Part shown: piece after piece, positions 12,701 through 23,600 of the stretch
Position numbering within the stretch: position 1 is the first letter of the stretch
Layout of the letters: each line of letters starts with the position of its first letter
Source of the DNA: Henckelia pumila
Taxonomy: Eukaryota; Streptophyta; Magnoliopsida; Lamiales; Gesneriaceae
DNA length: 64,000 bases
Direction of reading: 5' to 3'
Assembly: GCF_033568475.1 (NCBI RefSeq)
Contig: NC_133120.1
Coordinates: 167,493,991-167,557,990 of the forward strand
Notes under the pieces: model-generated
The model's database searches: none
What the model was told of the DNA's origin: nothing
What the model saw: only the letters and a program-made list of their open reading frames with translations
Program-made: the position numbers and the translations under genes

Positions 12701-13680
12701 AGAGTTCTGATAATCAGTTTGTATGTCGATGATCTTCTCTTCACTGGAAATGATGAAATGATGATTTCAGAATTTAAAGATTCCATGAAGCATGAGTTCG
12801 ATATGACTGATCTTGGCAAAATGAGGTATTTTCTTGGTCTTGAAGTATTGCAAAAATCAAGTGGTGTGTTTCTTAATCAGAAAAAATATGCTTCAGAGGT
12901 GCTGAAAAGGTTTGGAATGGACAGAAGCAATTCTGTTCAAAATCCTATTGTTCCAGGTTGTAAATTGATAAATGATGAAGGTGGAGTTAAGGTAGACAAA
13001 ACTCATTTTAAACAAATAATGGGTAGTCTCATGTATCTAACTGCTACTCGACCAGATATGATGTATATAATTGGTCTTATAAGTAGGTATATGGGCCCCA
13101 CTGAGCTTCATGAACAAATGGCAAAAAGGGTGCTGCGGTATTTGAAGGGAACACTGGATTTTGGAATCTTCTACAGAAAGGGAGGAAACGGTGAAATTAT
13201 ATCTTACACAAACAACGATTATGCGGGAGATTTGGAAGATAGAAAAAGCATCTCAGGTTATGTGTTTTTATTGAGTTCAGGGGCAGTATCTTGGATGTCA
13301 AAGAAGCAAACAGTTGTGAGCTTATCTACCACCGAGGCCGAGTTTATTGCTGCCGCTTCATGTGCTTGTCAAACCATATGGCTGAAAAGGGTACTGGAAA
13401 AATTGTGTATGAATCAAGGCAAAACAACAATTATTCATTGTGACAGTAGTTCTGCAATTAAACTCTCGAAAAATCCAATCATGCATGGTCGTAGTAAGCA
13501 TATCGATGTGCGTTTTCATTTCCTTTGAGAACTCACCAAGACTGGTACCGTGGAGTTAGTTCATTGTAGCACAGAAGATCAATTAGCTGATATCATGACA
13601 AAGCCACTAAAGCTAGATGTTTTCTTGAAGCTGCGAGCAACCTTAGGAGTATGTTCTGAAAGTGAAGTAAACTGATGCAA
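9711..13680 (+). pseudogene. Copia gag-pol coding region, broken
   Basis: In order along the element: a UBN2-type gag, a CCHC zinc knuckle near 10487 (CYQCHKLGHFQWEC), the GAG-pre-integrase and integrase region (about 10.6-11.7 kb), reverse transcriptase with the YVDDLLF active-site motif near 12.7 kb, and RNase H ending with IMTKPLK near 13.6 kb. The region is a fossil and no longer one continuous frame. The lineage call (Tork) rests on short LTRs and general similarity. Confidence 0.9.
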
Positions 13681-13704
13681 TATGCCTCGGTTTAAGGGAG
13701 GAAA

Positions 13705-13928
13705 TGTTGAGTTTGACTTGTTTCTGCACAGTTCAATAAATCCCTCTACTTAAGGGTGTTATTTGTTTGTTTTAATCTCACCACGTTTTTAGGAGTTGTA
13801 AACTTCTATTGCTTATTTCTTGTTCAGTTGGTTATGTAAAGCTATTTAAATAGCTGACAGTTTTCCCATTTGTTAAATAAGAGATTTATTTCTCTCCATA
13901 TTACTTTTTACTTTCTCAATTGTTAACA
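13705..13928 (+). repeat. 3' LTR of Copia element
   Basis: Direct repeat of the 5' LTR. A purine tract (AAGGGAGGAAA, about 13693-13704) sits just upstream as the plus-strand primer. Confidence 0.95.
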
Positions 13929-14194
13929 GGAATTGAGGCTCACTAATAATTTATCGACATGATAATATTTTGGATAGTAAGTAGGAGAGAAATAATATAA
14001 TTATAATAAATAAAAACTCCTTATGTATCACGCAAAGAAGGATCTACTTTAAGTCAGTTCTAAGTTGTAGACCACCTCATATTTTTTATTATCTATTTAA
14101 ATTTTTACTTAGTCCACTAAAAATCACTCTTTCCACACTTGAAGTCCAGCTCTTGCTCTTAATTATAGCGCACAACTTCATTTTTGGGAGAAAC

Positions 14195-14490
14195 TGCGAA
14201 TTTTTGGTTATGTAAATTTATCATTTTGCGATTTTGGTCTTTAATGTTATCAAATTTTATATTTAATCTTGCGTTTTATATTTTTGGCAATCATTTTCAT
14301 TGGAAGTGTTGATGTGACATTATGCATATCGACATCACATCAGCATTACATTGTTTTCATGTTAGCACTGAGTCGACAATAGGACTATAAATAATGCAAT
14401 ATATATTGAGTAGACTAAAATTGAAATTTGACAACATAAAAGACCAAATTGTAAAAAGACAATCATGCATATAATATTAAAAAAATACAA
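14195..14490. mobile_element. Long-TIR MITE (same family as 41205-41510)
   Basis: The left arm (about 14205-14275, containing TTTGCGATTTTGGTC) and right arm (about 14415-14480, containing AAAGACCAAATTG) are inverted copies of each other. Between them is a short GC-richer centre with no ORF. Target duplication was not resolved. A Mutator-like or fold-back origin is likely. The flanks 13934-14194 and 14491-14861 hold nothing else I recognise. Confidence 0.55.
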
Positions 14491-14869
14491 TTTTTTCATT
14501 TTTTGCGAGTAGTAAAATGCAATGATTTTTTTGTTTTATATATACTCGCAGTCTAGTACACATGTGCACAAAATATATATTTTTATAAATTTGAATTTAT
14601 TTATATTTTTCTTCCATTATGGTAATGTGATAGTGGTACCTAAAAATTAGGACAATGGTATAGTAGAAAGAGAGGTAAGAACTTTTTGAATGATAAATTA
14701 CTTTTTTGTGTCTTAATTATTGAATATGTTGAAAGTATAATAAGGGTAAATTTGAAAATCTATTAAAATGATCAAATCTAGTTTCTCTAATGTGATTATA
14801 TTATTATATAAATATATATAGTAAACATATATATTATTTTTTATAGTTATTGATGTCATGGGATATATC

Positions 14870-15091
14870 TAGGATGGGATACCGAGCCAAAATACTGACT
14901 TTTCGAGATACTGTACCAAATTTTTTTCGAGATATAGACATTATTTTGGTATATCGAATTTTTTTTCGATATCTATACGACATCAATATGAAATTTTTTC
15001 ATACCAAAATTTCAGAATTTTGATATCGGTATCGGTATGAATTTTTTTCATACCAATATTTTTGATACGGTATATCGAAAACCCACCCCTA
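14870..15091. mobile_element. hAT-like MITE, 222 bp
   Basis: Ends TAGGATGGG / CCCACCCCTA are flanked by a perfect 8-bp duplication GATATATC (14862-14869 and 15092-15099), diagnostic of hAT. The interior is low-complexity TATCGAAA / TTTCGATA sequence, the same family as the MITE at 19070-21051. No coding capacity. Confidence 0.8.
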
Positions 15092-15129
15092 GATATATCC
15101 TGAGATATCGTCTGATATCTCGAGATATA

Positions 15130-15640
15130 TTTATTTTTTTCACATGAACTTGGACCGGGATTTGTGATAACAAGCAGGTTATTGGTGGTAAGTGATGTCT
15201 TGTAATTATTATTGGATATGGGCCTCGCAAATATTCATTATCTACACTCGGGCCGGGACTTATCGGAATTATCAGAGTATGGGCCACACATCTCATCAGA
15301 TCACGGGCATTGTCCTCTCATGTGTGGGATAACACCAGCACACGTCTTCCACGATCTACATCACAGGGAAGTTTTTACGATATATACTGGTTCTTCCTGA
15401 TTACACACACAACATGGAAAGGGAGTTTCTGCACTTTCTTCCCCATGATGTCTCTCACAATTTTCTTCTATCTTTTCTCCCATGTTTCTCTGTCTGACTT
15501 AGGCATCGGAGGGGTTACGCCGGGAGAAATCCTGGCGCCCCTAACCGGTTTATTCATAATTTTCAGGCAAGGACAGTCGGAGGATTCATAAAGATGACGA
15601 AGGAATTTTTGGGATGTCATCAGTTATATATAATTGATTA
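15130..15640 (+). mobile_element. Gypsy-like LTR fragment (tentative)
   Basis: A GC-richer island in AT-rich DNA. It contains a block near 15500-15590 (CTTAGGCATCGGAGGGG... GGCGCCCCT ... TTTTCAGGCAAG) resembling the 3' part of Gypsy LTRs of the Tat/Athila type. No matching partner or duplication is visible in the window. Confidence 0.4.
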
Positions 15641-15981
15641 CATTAAGTTCAAGCTCACCCCAACTATAATTTTTCAAATTTGTGAGACGGATCTACGACC
15701 TCATCATATTGATGAAAGATATTTTTATGCATAATATTATTTTTCACTGTAAAAATATCATTTTTTACTAGTTATATTATGAAAAATGGTGTAGTATGTG
15801 TTTATTTGAATGACCGCATTATTGTTTATGTCAAAAATATTATTTTTCACAACATGCATAAATCGGGTGGAACTGAATCCATGTGACGATTGCGCAATAG
15901 CTATTCATTATCATAAACTTATTAGCAAATAGAATTAATCTCTTTATCAAAATTTATCATAAAACTCAAAAACTAGAGAAA

Positions 15982-17012
15982 TCTATATAATCTATATCTA
16001 TATCTATATATATATATAAAACAAAAAAATCACATAAATAGAAATAAAACAACTTTTTCCGTCCAAAAGATATTTCTGAAAATAGTAAAGATATCATAAA
16101 ATTAAAAAATAAAAATGATATTTTATTTAATTTGAAATTATAGATAGCGATAATATTGAATATTCAAAAAATAATATGATATTATAAATGATAAAATATT
16201 TGATCTAAAAATTTTAAAATATAGATAAAAATACGATTTAGTTTTAAAAAATTAAAATATATTTTATCGTGATAAAAAAAAATTAATCTTTGCTTTTAGT
16301 GTTGGTTGTTTTGTCCAATACAATGAAATTTGTACACCAAATTTTACAACACAAAATTTAATACAAGAATTTAATATATCAAAATATCATGATAAATTAA
16401 ATATAAAATATCGCGATAAATAGCAAAATCTCATGATATTATTATTATAAATATCATTGTACATGATATTTGTTATACCTTTAGAATTTTTATATATAAA
16501 AACAGAAAACTCAACTACAAATAGTTAAGCTAAAATTTTGAAAATATAAATAAAAAATATGATTGAATTAAAAACAAAAATCAAAATAGTATTTTTACAA
16601 AATTTATTTTTTTGCTTTTTTATAAAAATACGATATAGTTTTTTAAAAATATTTTTCATTATGAAACAAAATTTAATTTTTTTTCTTAATAAGGTGTTTT
16701 GTTTCTTTTATATATATATATAAAGTGCAGCAGCTGCCGCAGGACCCACTCAACAAATATTCAAAAAAAATAATATTATTAGTGATATGCTATTTAATCC
16801 ACAAATTTTCAATATACATAAAAATACGAATGTAAAAAATTTAAAATAATTTTTTTTATCAAATAAAATTTATCATTTAGTTTTAATAGGATGATTGATT
16901 TGTATCTATGCATATATAGTTATGCACAACAAATATTCAAGGATGTTATGAGCGATATATTATTTAATATAATAATTTTAGAATATAGATAAAAATATTA
17001 TTGGAGTTAAAC

Positions 17013-17050
<38 letters not shown>

Positions 17051-17480
17051 CAGAAAAGTGTGCTAAAAATAGAAACATGAGACTTTTATGTCCAAATTTT
17101 TTTTGGAAAATAGTAAACAATTATCATTAAATTTAAAAATACAATAATATGCGATCGAATTTATATTTTAAATAGATATAATATTGAATATTCAACAAAA
17201 GATAATATTATTTTATCTAAATTTTTTTAAATATATATGTAAAAGCTGAAAAGACGGCTAAAATAGAAACTATAGTATTTTTCAACCGAAATTATTTTCA
17301 AAAATAGTGAAAACATTATCATCAAATTTAAAAATTCAAATAAGATATGATTGAATTCAAAACTATAGATAAAGATAATATAGGATATTCAAGAAAATAT
17401 AATATTATGATTTGAGCGATATATTTTTTGATCTAAAAATTTTTAAAATATAGATAAATATACGATTTAATTTTTAAATT
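15982..17480. repeat. Degenerate AT-rich tandem array
   Basis: At least four diverged units begin with a TA run (near 16000, 16710, 17015 and 17230). Three of them share a segment like AAAATAGTAAA..ATTATCA..AAATTTAAAAAT and later GATCTAAAAATTTT..AATATAGATAAA. The array start (A|TCTATATAATC) and a TGTG..CACA hairpin plus ACTAG|T near 18254-18274 hint at a decayed Helitron, but this is weak. The sequence 17480-18480 is otherwise featureless AT-rich DNA. Confidence 0.45.
16315..16485 (+). repeat. Dispersed repeat, inverse copy at 40825-41000
   Basis: The sequence around ATATCATTGTACATGATATTTG and the preceding AATACAAGAATTTAAT block matches the reverse complement of 40825-41000 at many positions. 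No ORF; probably an old MITE. Confidence 0.5.
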
Positions 17481-18484
17481 GTTTTTCATTATCATACTTA
17501 TAATTTTTTTATTTAACTTTATATATTAATTTTTGTTAATATAAAGAACATTTTATACTAATTGTACAGAGTTTAATGGAACTCATCTTATCAAAATATT
17601 ATGTATCTATATTTTATTATTTTTATTTTTATAATTTATTTTTTCTATTTTTCTATTTCAACTTTAAAAATTTTAAAATTTATTTTAAAATTTTAAAAAT
17701 ATATATTTTGTTTTTGTATAGAATACAAATATTGCATGCATCAAATTTATAATTATTGGATAAATAAATACTTGAGAAAATAACAAAATTTTAAATATAC
17801 AAAAATAATACGAATAAGTAAAATATTAAAATAATATATTTCTAAAAAAAATAGGGGTGAAACAACTTTTTTTTATATAAAAGTATTTTAGAATATGTCA
17901 AATAGCTTATTTCAATCGTTTAAAACTGTTTTCTAATAGTTTTCTAAATAAATTTACAAAACTTATAAACACTGTCAAAACATTCCTCCAAACACAATGA
18001 ATTTAAATTGATTCCAATACTCCAAGGATTTGAAATCCATTGTGATAACCTCAATTGTAGTGTAATAAATATCAAGATAATTTTATTTTATTTTTAAAAA
18101 TTATCTAAAGAATGAAGATACATTTATATCCGTAGATTTTAAATCATTTAATCCAATTCAATCATAATTTATTTGTATTTTAATTATTTATTCAAACACT
18201 CATATTTATTAATTTTGTCAATAATTACATAAAAATAACACTCTCTCTGTGATGCACAAATGGAAGACTAGTTTTAGATTTTAATAAAATCCCTAAATCT
18301 TTTTTATAAAAAAGATATGTATTATTTATAGTGATGTAATGTTTAATTGTTAGAACTTAGAATGATTGTTTTTTGATGGAATTGTCCGAATTTCCTATCT
18401 ATGTATCTTATGTCAATGCTACACACAAAGAAACTTAGACCAACGTAATAAAGGAGTGCTGTCGAAGTTATAGAGCCTTGAAAT

Positions 18485-18498
18485 TTAGACTTGGTTTG
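18485..18498 (-). terminator. U2 3' box, copy 1
   Basis: CAAACCAAGTCTAA on the minus strand fits the plant snRNA 3'-end signal CA(N)3-10AGTNNAA, just past the RNA 3' end. Confidence 0.75.
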
Positions 18499-18499
18499 G

Positions 18500-18694
18500 T
18501 GGGGTGCGCCGGGCCCATGCAATAGTGCAACGCAAGGACGACGCTCGAAGGCCCAGATAGCAAGCTACCTTAATGAGTCTTCCCCCTAAAAAAATAAATT
18601 TAATATCGTGTGGGCCATTGGCCCACGTATCAGATATTAAACTGATAAGAACAGATACTACACTTGATCTTAGCCAAAAGGCCGAGAAAGGTAT
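18500..18694 (-). ncRNA. U2: U2 spliceosomal snRNA, copy 1
   Basis: The minus strand starts ATACCTTTCTCGGCCTTTTGG, as plant U2 does. It contains the branch-point-recognition sequence GTAGTA (within GTGTAGTATCTG), stem IIa/b sequences GATACGTGGGCC/GGCCCACACGATAT, an Sm-type site in AAATTTATTTTTTTAGGGGG, and stems III and IV to the 3' end. Length about 195 nt equals the plant norm. All conserved blocks are intact and both promoter elements are present, so it is probably expressed. It acts in the U2 snRNP in the nucleus, pairing with the intron branch site. Confidence 0.93.
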
Positions 18695-18720
18695 GAGTCT
18701 TCAAAATGTTGAGCCCATTG

Positions 18721-18771
18721 TTTTATATCGCTTCAGTCCCTCAAACTTTATATAAGCACACAATGTGGGAT
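18721..18771 (-). promoter_or_regulatory. U2 promoter: USE and TATA, copy 1
   Basis: The upstream sequence element ATCCCACATTG (18761-18771) fits the plant consensus RTCCCACATCG with one change. TATAAAA lies at 18721-18727, about 30 bp before the start. USE-TATA spacing of about 33 bp is the Pol II (not Pol III) arrangement. Confidence 0.85.
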
Positions 18772-19389
18772 CCAAATAATACGACAAGAGATTTTTAAAA
18801 ATGGCCTTGTGTAAAGAATATAATCAAGTTTAGCCTTAAAAAGTTAGTTTAGCTTTGATTAAAAAAAAAAGTTAGTTTAGCAATAGCAAGCCACCGTTTT
18901 TGTTATTTCTTCCTTAAGGATGACAATTTTTCCCGCAGGTTCAGGTATCTGCGGGGAAAATTCGAAATGGGGCGGGTTCGGGAAAGAATTTTCGGGTATG
19001 AGTTCAAGTTCGGGGATTTTCGAAAAGCCCCGCAACATATTGGGACGGGTATGTGGATGCTCTCCACATTAGGGGTGGTTCGGTACGGTATACCGCATAC
19101 CGTACCGGAAATTTCGATACCAAAATTTCCGATACCGATATCGATACCGTACCGAAAATTTCGATATACCGACATGTTGGTATACCGAAATTTCGTTATG
19201 GCATAAACTCATATCGATATCGTACCGAATACCGAAATTTGGTACGGTATCGGTATGATATCATGTATATCGATTTTTTAGACTGTTTTTTTATAAAAAA
19301 ATATCGGTATACACGGTATTGGTACCATGTATACCGATTTTTTTCCGGTATACCGAAATACCAAAAATTTGAAAATCTTATACCGATAC

Positions 19390-20913
19390 TGTTACGCCTT
19401 AAACGCATAAAAATCTCGTGTTATGAGATTAATGTTTTAATGCATTAACAAGTCTCATAATATTATGTTTTGATGATTACAAAACTCGGTTAATTGTTAC
19501 TAACCATTTAAAGTGAGATTTTGCAGATTAGATTTATTGACAAATAAATTATTGGAAGTTATTTTGAAGCTATCAATGTATTTATGAAGTCTCATATTTC
19601 TCATATAATGGACACAATGTTATGTGAATGCCATGAAACATTGTTATGAGGATATAAAGAAAAGGACAAGAAGAAGCCAAAGTATGGAGCAGCAACTTTC
19701 AAAAATTACTGAGAATTTTATATGCACTGAAATCCAATCTTCACCAGTCATCATTTATATGAGGAAGTGTTAAACCTTCTGTCCAAATTTGAGAGAAATC
19801 CAACGGCTATATTGAGAGATATGATTTTTTCAAATATGCTGCACAGTACTTACTCCTGCAAGGAACGAAAACATGAAGATTCAATTCAGAAAATAACTGG
19901 GAATGATTGAGACATCCAAATCAAATCTCCACCAATCAAAGTCAATTTTAGGATGTTTTACAACTTCTGTCCAAATTTCAGATCAACCCAACAGATGGAT
20001 TGAGAGATATTAATTTTTAAAAAGTGTCGCGCAGAACAAGAAGCGAAAACATGATGAAGCGAATTCCGAAAATTACTGGAAATTTTTGACTCGTTCAAAT
20101 ATAATCTTCACCGTTCAGAATAAAAATCAAGATGTTTTAAAGTTTCAGGAAAAATTTCAGATCAATCCAACAGTTAGATTGTAAGATATGATTTTTCCAC
20201 AAAATCCGCTCAGTGTTGGGTGAAAGCAGGCAGCGGCGCCGAACACTTTTTATCTACTCCTTGACTTCCCAACACACGCTTCATGAACTCAAATCAGATT
20301 CAAATCCTTGCCAACTATAAATAGAGGATTTTCAAAGTCATTTGGAGACAGCCCAACTCATCTTTTCTCTCATTTGCAAGCGATCTTCTCTCTATCAAAG
20401 TGTTTGTGTGATATATTCAAATATTTGAGAGTGTTTGTAAAAATAGTTTGTGAGTTGGTTGTGTTATTGTTATAAACACTTGAGTGTGAAGCCAAGTGTG
20501 TTGTGCTATCGTAGTAAACACTTGAGTGTGAAGCCAAGTGTGTTGCGTGATTGTTGAGGCTATCCTTGGAGCCCTTAAGGCCAAGTGTTCGAGTTGTATC
20601 ATCGCGGTGATCGTGTTGAATTGTACGAATATCCTTGGAACCATCAAGGCCAAGACGTTGAAGTGCTAGTGGATCCTTGGTTAATCGATCTTAACCAAGA
20701 AGGGGAGACGTAGACGATTTATCGTCGAACTTCCATAAACATATCCTATCTCATTTATTTCTTTATTTACTTTACGCATTTATTTATTTTACGCATTTAT
20801 TTACTGCATTTATTTTTGATTGCTTTAAGTCTTCCGCTTGCGTATTTGCATAATCGCTTTAAATTGCTAAAGTTGTCAATAGAACATAAATCTCACCTCA
20901 TTAGGTTCTAACA
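19390..20913 (+). mobile_element. Solo LTR of a Copia (Sirevirus-like) element
   Basis: A 1,524-bp TG...CA unit (TGTTACGCC...GGTTCTAACA) has the perfect 5-bp duplication GATAC at 19385-19389 and 20914-20918. It has no internal genes and no second LTR, so it is the product of LTR-LTR recombination. Its start (TTTTGATGATTACAAAAC) resembles Sirevirus LTRs such as the one at 28055-39711, but it is a different family. Confidence 0.85.
20316..20323 (+). promoter_or_regulatory. TATA box of the solo LTR
   Basis: TATAAATA followed by GAGG about 600 bp before the LTR end, a typical LTR core promoter. Confidence 0.6.
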
Positions 20914-21075
20914 GATACCGATACCGAAAATTTCGGTAGGGTAACATACCGTACCGAAATTTAAGGTATACCGAAATTTTCGATATTTTCGGGTTTTTTT
21001 CGGTACGGTAAAGGCGGTATGACGGCATTTCGGTATTTTTTGTCAGCCCTACTCCCCATCCTCAAACTCGCCCCG

Positions 21076-21158
<83 letters not shown>
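21076..21158. repeat. (AAT)n microsatellite
   Basis: About 27 uninterrupted ATA/AAT triplets inside the outer hAT-like shell. Confidence 0.95.
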
Positions 21159-21159
<1 letters not shown>

Positions 21160-21819
21160 TAGTATATAAATATTTTAATTGTCAATTTTATTAAATCTAA
21201 TATATTATAAAAATAAAAATTAAAAGTATTATTATTCTTTGGTTTATATATATTTTTATGCATTATATATAATATATCCGTTTATGATAACGTACTTTAT
21301 TGTAACATAAAAATATTATTTGAATCTAATTCATGTTACATACATAGTATTTTATTTAAAATAATTTTGATTGATAGCAATTATTGTTATTTAAAATATT
21401 TTGATTAATTTTAAAGGGTTATATTATAATAATAAAAAATTTACCAAAATATTTTATGTATTTTATCATAAAATTTAATAATAATTTTTATATTCTTATA
21501 TAATAAAATTTACTAATATTATATATATATATATATGGATATTATAATAAAATTTAATATATATATATATATATATATTCGGGTATGGGGACGGGGATGA
21601 GGAGTTGGTCCCCGCGGGGATGGGGATGGGGAATCCCCGATAAAAATTATGGGGATCGGTACGGGTATGGAGAGGGGGTTCGAATTTGGAGACGAAGATG
21701 GGGAAGGCATCCCGTCCCCGTCTCGCCTCATTGTCATCCATATTCTTCCTTTTTTGTTTGGAAGCATGAAATTTTTCCGTTTTAATTAGTAAATCTTATA
21801 ATAGACAATTTGAATCATT

Positions 21820-21955
21820 CTTAGACAGAGTTTCTATGAAGCACTTTTCAATTTTTCATTAACAAAATTTTGAAATTTTGTGAAATTTTGTTAACGAGAA
21901 GATGAAAAGTACTTCCTAAAAGTTCTCTCAAATACTACTTTAATAAATTTACAAG
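21820..21955. mobile_element. Tourist-like MITE relic
   Basis: A near-palindrome: GAAGCACTTTTCA..TTAACAAAATTT on the left mirrors AAATTTTGTTAA..TGAAAAGTACTTC on the right. Same layout as the cleaner copy at 44680-44804. The left end is worn. The rest of 21752-22761 has nothing I recognise. Confidence 0.5.
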
Positions 21956-22769
21956 TTTTTGTAAAAAAACATTTTCATCTTCTGAAAAAATGGATTCATG
22001 TGGATATTCCAATATGTTGCTACTACTTTTTTTTAATAAAAAATACACTAATTTTTTTGACGATGAAAAACTGCAATAATTGATTTTAAATCAATTCGAT
22101 TTATTTGGTATTCAGGAAAATTCCATTGACTTCGGTTCCGTTAAAACAATTAGTTCAATTGGCTTTTATATGTACCGAAGTCCATTGCCATTTGCCCATC
22201 TCAGTCTTGTATAAGGATTACATAATTTTAGTTTTAAATATAAGAACTGATAATCATAATTCAAGAGATCGAGGGGGGGAAAAAGGAGGTAAATTGTGCA
22301 AACACGTTTTTTGTGAAATGGAAAATAATAATAATAATAATATCCTGAAAAAGAATAGACGCTTAAATGTTTTTTTTAAAAAAAATAAAAATTTACTCAT
22401 AAACCCTACAAAAAGACAAAAACTCTCGTGGTATTTTGATTTTATTTAATTGATAATTTTATAGTGTATATAATTTTGCAAAAACTCTTGCAATTTAATT
22501 GTAAAAACATTTGTGTATGAATTAACAATTTCAATGCATTCAAACATATAAAATGAAAAATCACATTTTCAAAAGTATTAGTTAGATACATGTACATTTT
22601 TTTTTTTAAGTTCAGGTTAATTTAGCTTATTTTTCGAAAAAAAACACAAGGGTTAATAATAAGCACCTATTTGTTTTCTAGTATTAGCTATTTTGAGATT
22701 TCGTAAAATATCGGCTATTTTGAGATTTTTTTTATTTTAACCAAAAATATGATAAGTTTCTATTGTATT

Positions 22770-23230
22770 TAGGGATGTAAATGAGACGAACAGTTCGCGA
22801 ACTGTTCGGGTCTCGACTCGTTAAAAGCTCGTTCGAGCTCGTTTAATGAAGTTCGTTAAGGCAAACGAACCAAACTCGAGCTTTACAATATTCGGCTCGT
22901 TAGCTCGTGAGCATGCTCGTTAACAAGCTCGTAAATATTTAATTTATAAATTTAATAAAAAATATTAAAAAATCTATAAAAATTAATTTATTAAAATAAA
23001 ATTAAAAATTTTGATAATAATATTATATTTTTTTCAAATATATAATTTAAGTTTTTAATTAATTTAATAAGTATTTAAATTTATAATTTAAATATATTAA
23101 ACTCGTTTAGGCTGATAAAAACTCAAAAAAACTCTTGATCCATGTATATTCATTAAATAAGTTCAAGTTTGACTCGTTTATAAATAAACCAAGCTTAAAC
23201 ATTCAAAAACTCAACTCATTTATATCCCCA
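22770..23230. mobile_element. hAT-like MITE, 461 bp
   Basis: Ends TAGGGATGTAAATGAG and CTCATTTATATCCCCA are inverted repeats. The flanking 8-mers ATTGTATT and TTTGTATT match at 7 of 8. The interior has a GCTCGTTCGAGCTCG-rich head and an AT-rich body, with no ORF. Confidence 0.75.
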
Positions 23231-23313
23231 TTTGTATTGTTTCCAATAATTTATTTAATAAAGTGGAATACCGCAAATGTTTTATGAGTAACATTATACT
23301 CGGGCCATTCAAT

Positions 23314-23327
23314 TTAAACTTGAATTG
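23314..23327 (-). terminator. U2 3' box, copy 2
   Basis: CAATTCAAGTTTAA fits CA(N)3-10AGTNNAA directly after the RNA 3' end. Confidence 0.75.
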
Positions 23328-23329
23328 GT

Positions 23330-23523
23330 GGGGTGCGCCATGCCCAAGCAATAGTGCAACGCATGGGCGACACTCGAAGGACCAGATAGCAAGCTACCTT
23401 GATGGGCCTTCCCCCTAAAAAAATAAATTTAATATCGTGTGGGCCATTGGCCCACGTATCAGATATTAAACTGATAAGAACAGATACTACACTTGATCTT
23501 AGCCAAAAGGCCGAGAAAGGTAT
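23330..23523 (-). ncRNA. U2: U2 spliceosomal snRNA, copy 2
   Basis: The 5' two thirds look identical to copy 1 (start ATACCTTTCTCGGCC, branch-site recognition GTAGTA, Sm-type site). The 3' third differs at about ten positions, but the stem IV arms still pair: GCCCATGC with GCTTGGGC here versus GTCCTTGC with GCATGGGC in copy 1. Same orientation as copy 1, about 4.8 kb away. It has its own promoter and 3' box, so both copies look functional. Confidence 0.92.
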
Positions 23524-23549
23524 GAGTTACAAGAAGAGTGAGGCCACCA

Positions 23550-23600
23550 TTTTATATCTTACCGATCCCTCAAAACTTATATAAATATTCAGTGTGGGAT
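23550..23600 (-). promoter_or_regulatory. U2 promoter: USE and TATA, copy 2
   Basis: ATCCCACACTG at 23590-23600 (USE, two changes from consensus) and TATAAAA at 23550-23556. Spacing is like copy 1, the Pol II arrangement. Confidence 0.8.

Larger units (their letters stand above)
9453..13928 (+). mobile_element. Ty1/Copia LTR retrotransposon, Tork-like
   Basis: Two 224-bp LTRs (TG...CA) bound the element, and the 5-bp target duplication GGAAT lies at 9448-9452 and 13929-13933. Order gag, integrase, RT, RNase H identifies Copia. I count 4 differences between the LTRs (about 1.8%), so insertion was roughly 0.7-1.4 million years ago at usual plant rates. The coding region is broken, with about half a dozen breaks. 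Confidence 0.95.
19070..21051. mobile_element. hAT-like MITE, middle shell of the nest
   Basis: Begins TAGGGGTGGTTCGG and ends GTCAGCCCTA. The flanking 8-mers CTCCACAT (19062-19069) and CTCCCCAT (21052-21059) match at 7 of 8. The body is repeated GGTATACCGAAATTTCGGTA-like sequence. Without the inserted LTR it would be about 453 bp. Same family as 14870-15091. Confidence 0.8.
18916..21742. mobile_element. GC-rich hAT-like non-autonomous element, outer shell of a triple nest
   Basis: Ends AAGGATGACAAT (18916) and ATTGTCATCCATA (21742) form inverted repeats. The 8-bp duplication TCTTCCTT is at 18908-18915 and 21744-21751. The interior is GC-rich low-complexity sequence (CGGGGATGGGGA-type) plus an AAT microsatellite and AT-rich DNA. 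It is split by the MITE at 19070-21051. No ORF is credible. Confidence 0.75.

Noticed and set aside
18573-18755. Small plus-strand frame over the U2 gene, also at 23399-23584
   Set aside because: It is the antisense of a conserved snRNA, which explains why the peptide is conserved between the two places.
22105-22449. 114-residue plus-strand frame
   Set aside because: Asn and Lys runs from AT-rich DNA; no family resemblance and no splice or promoter support.
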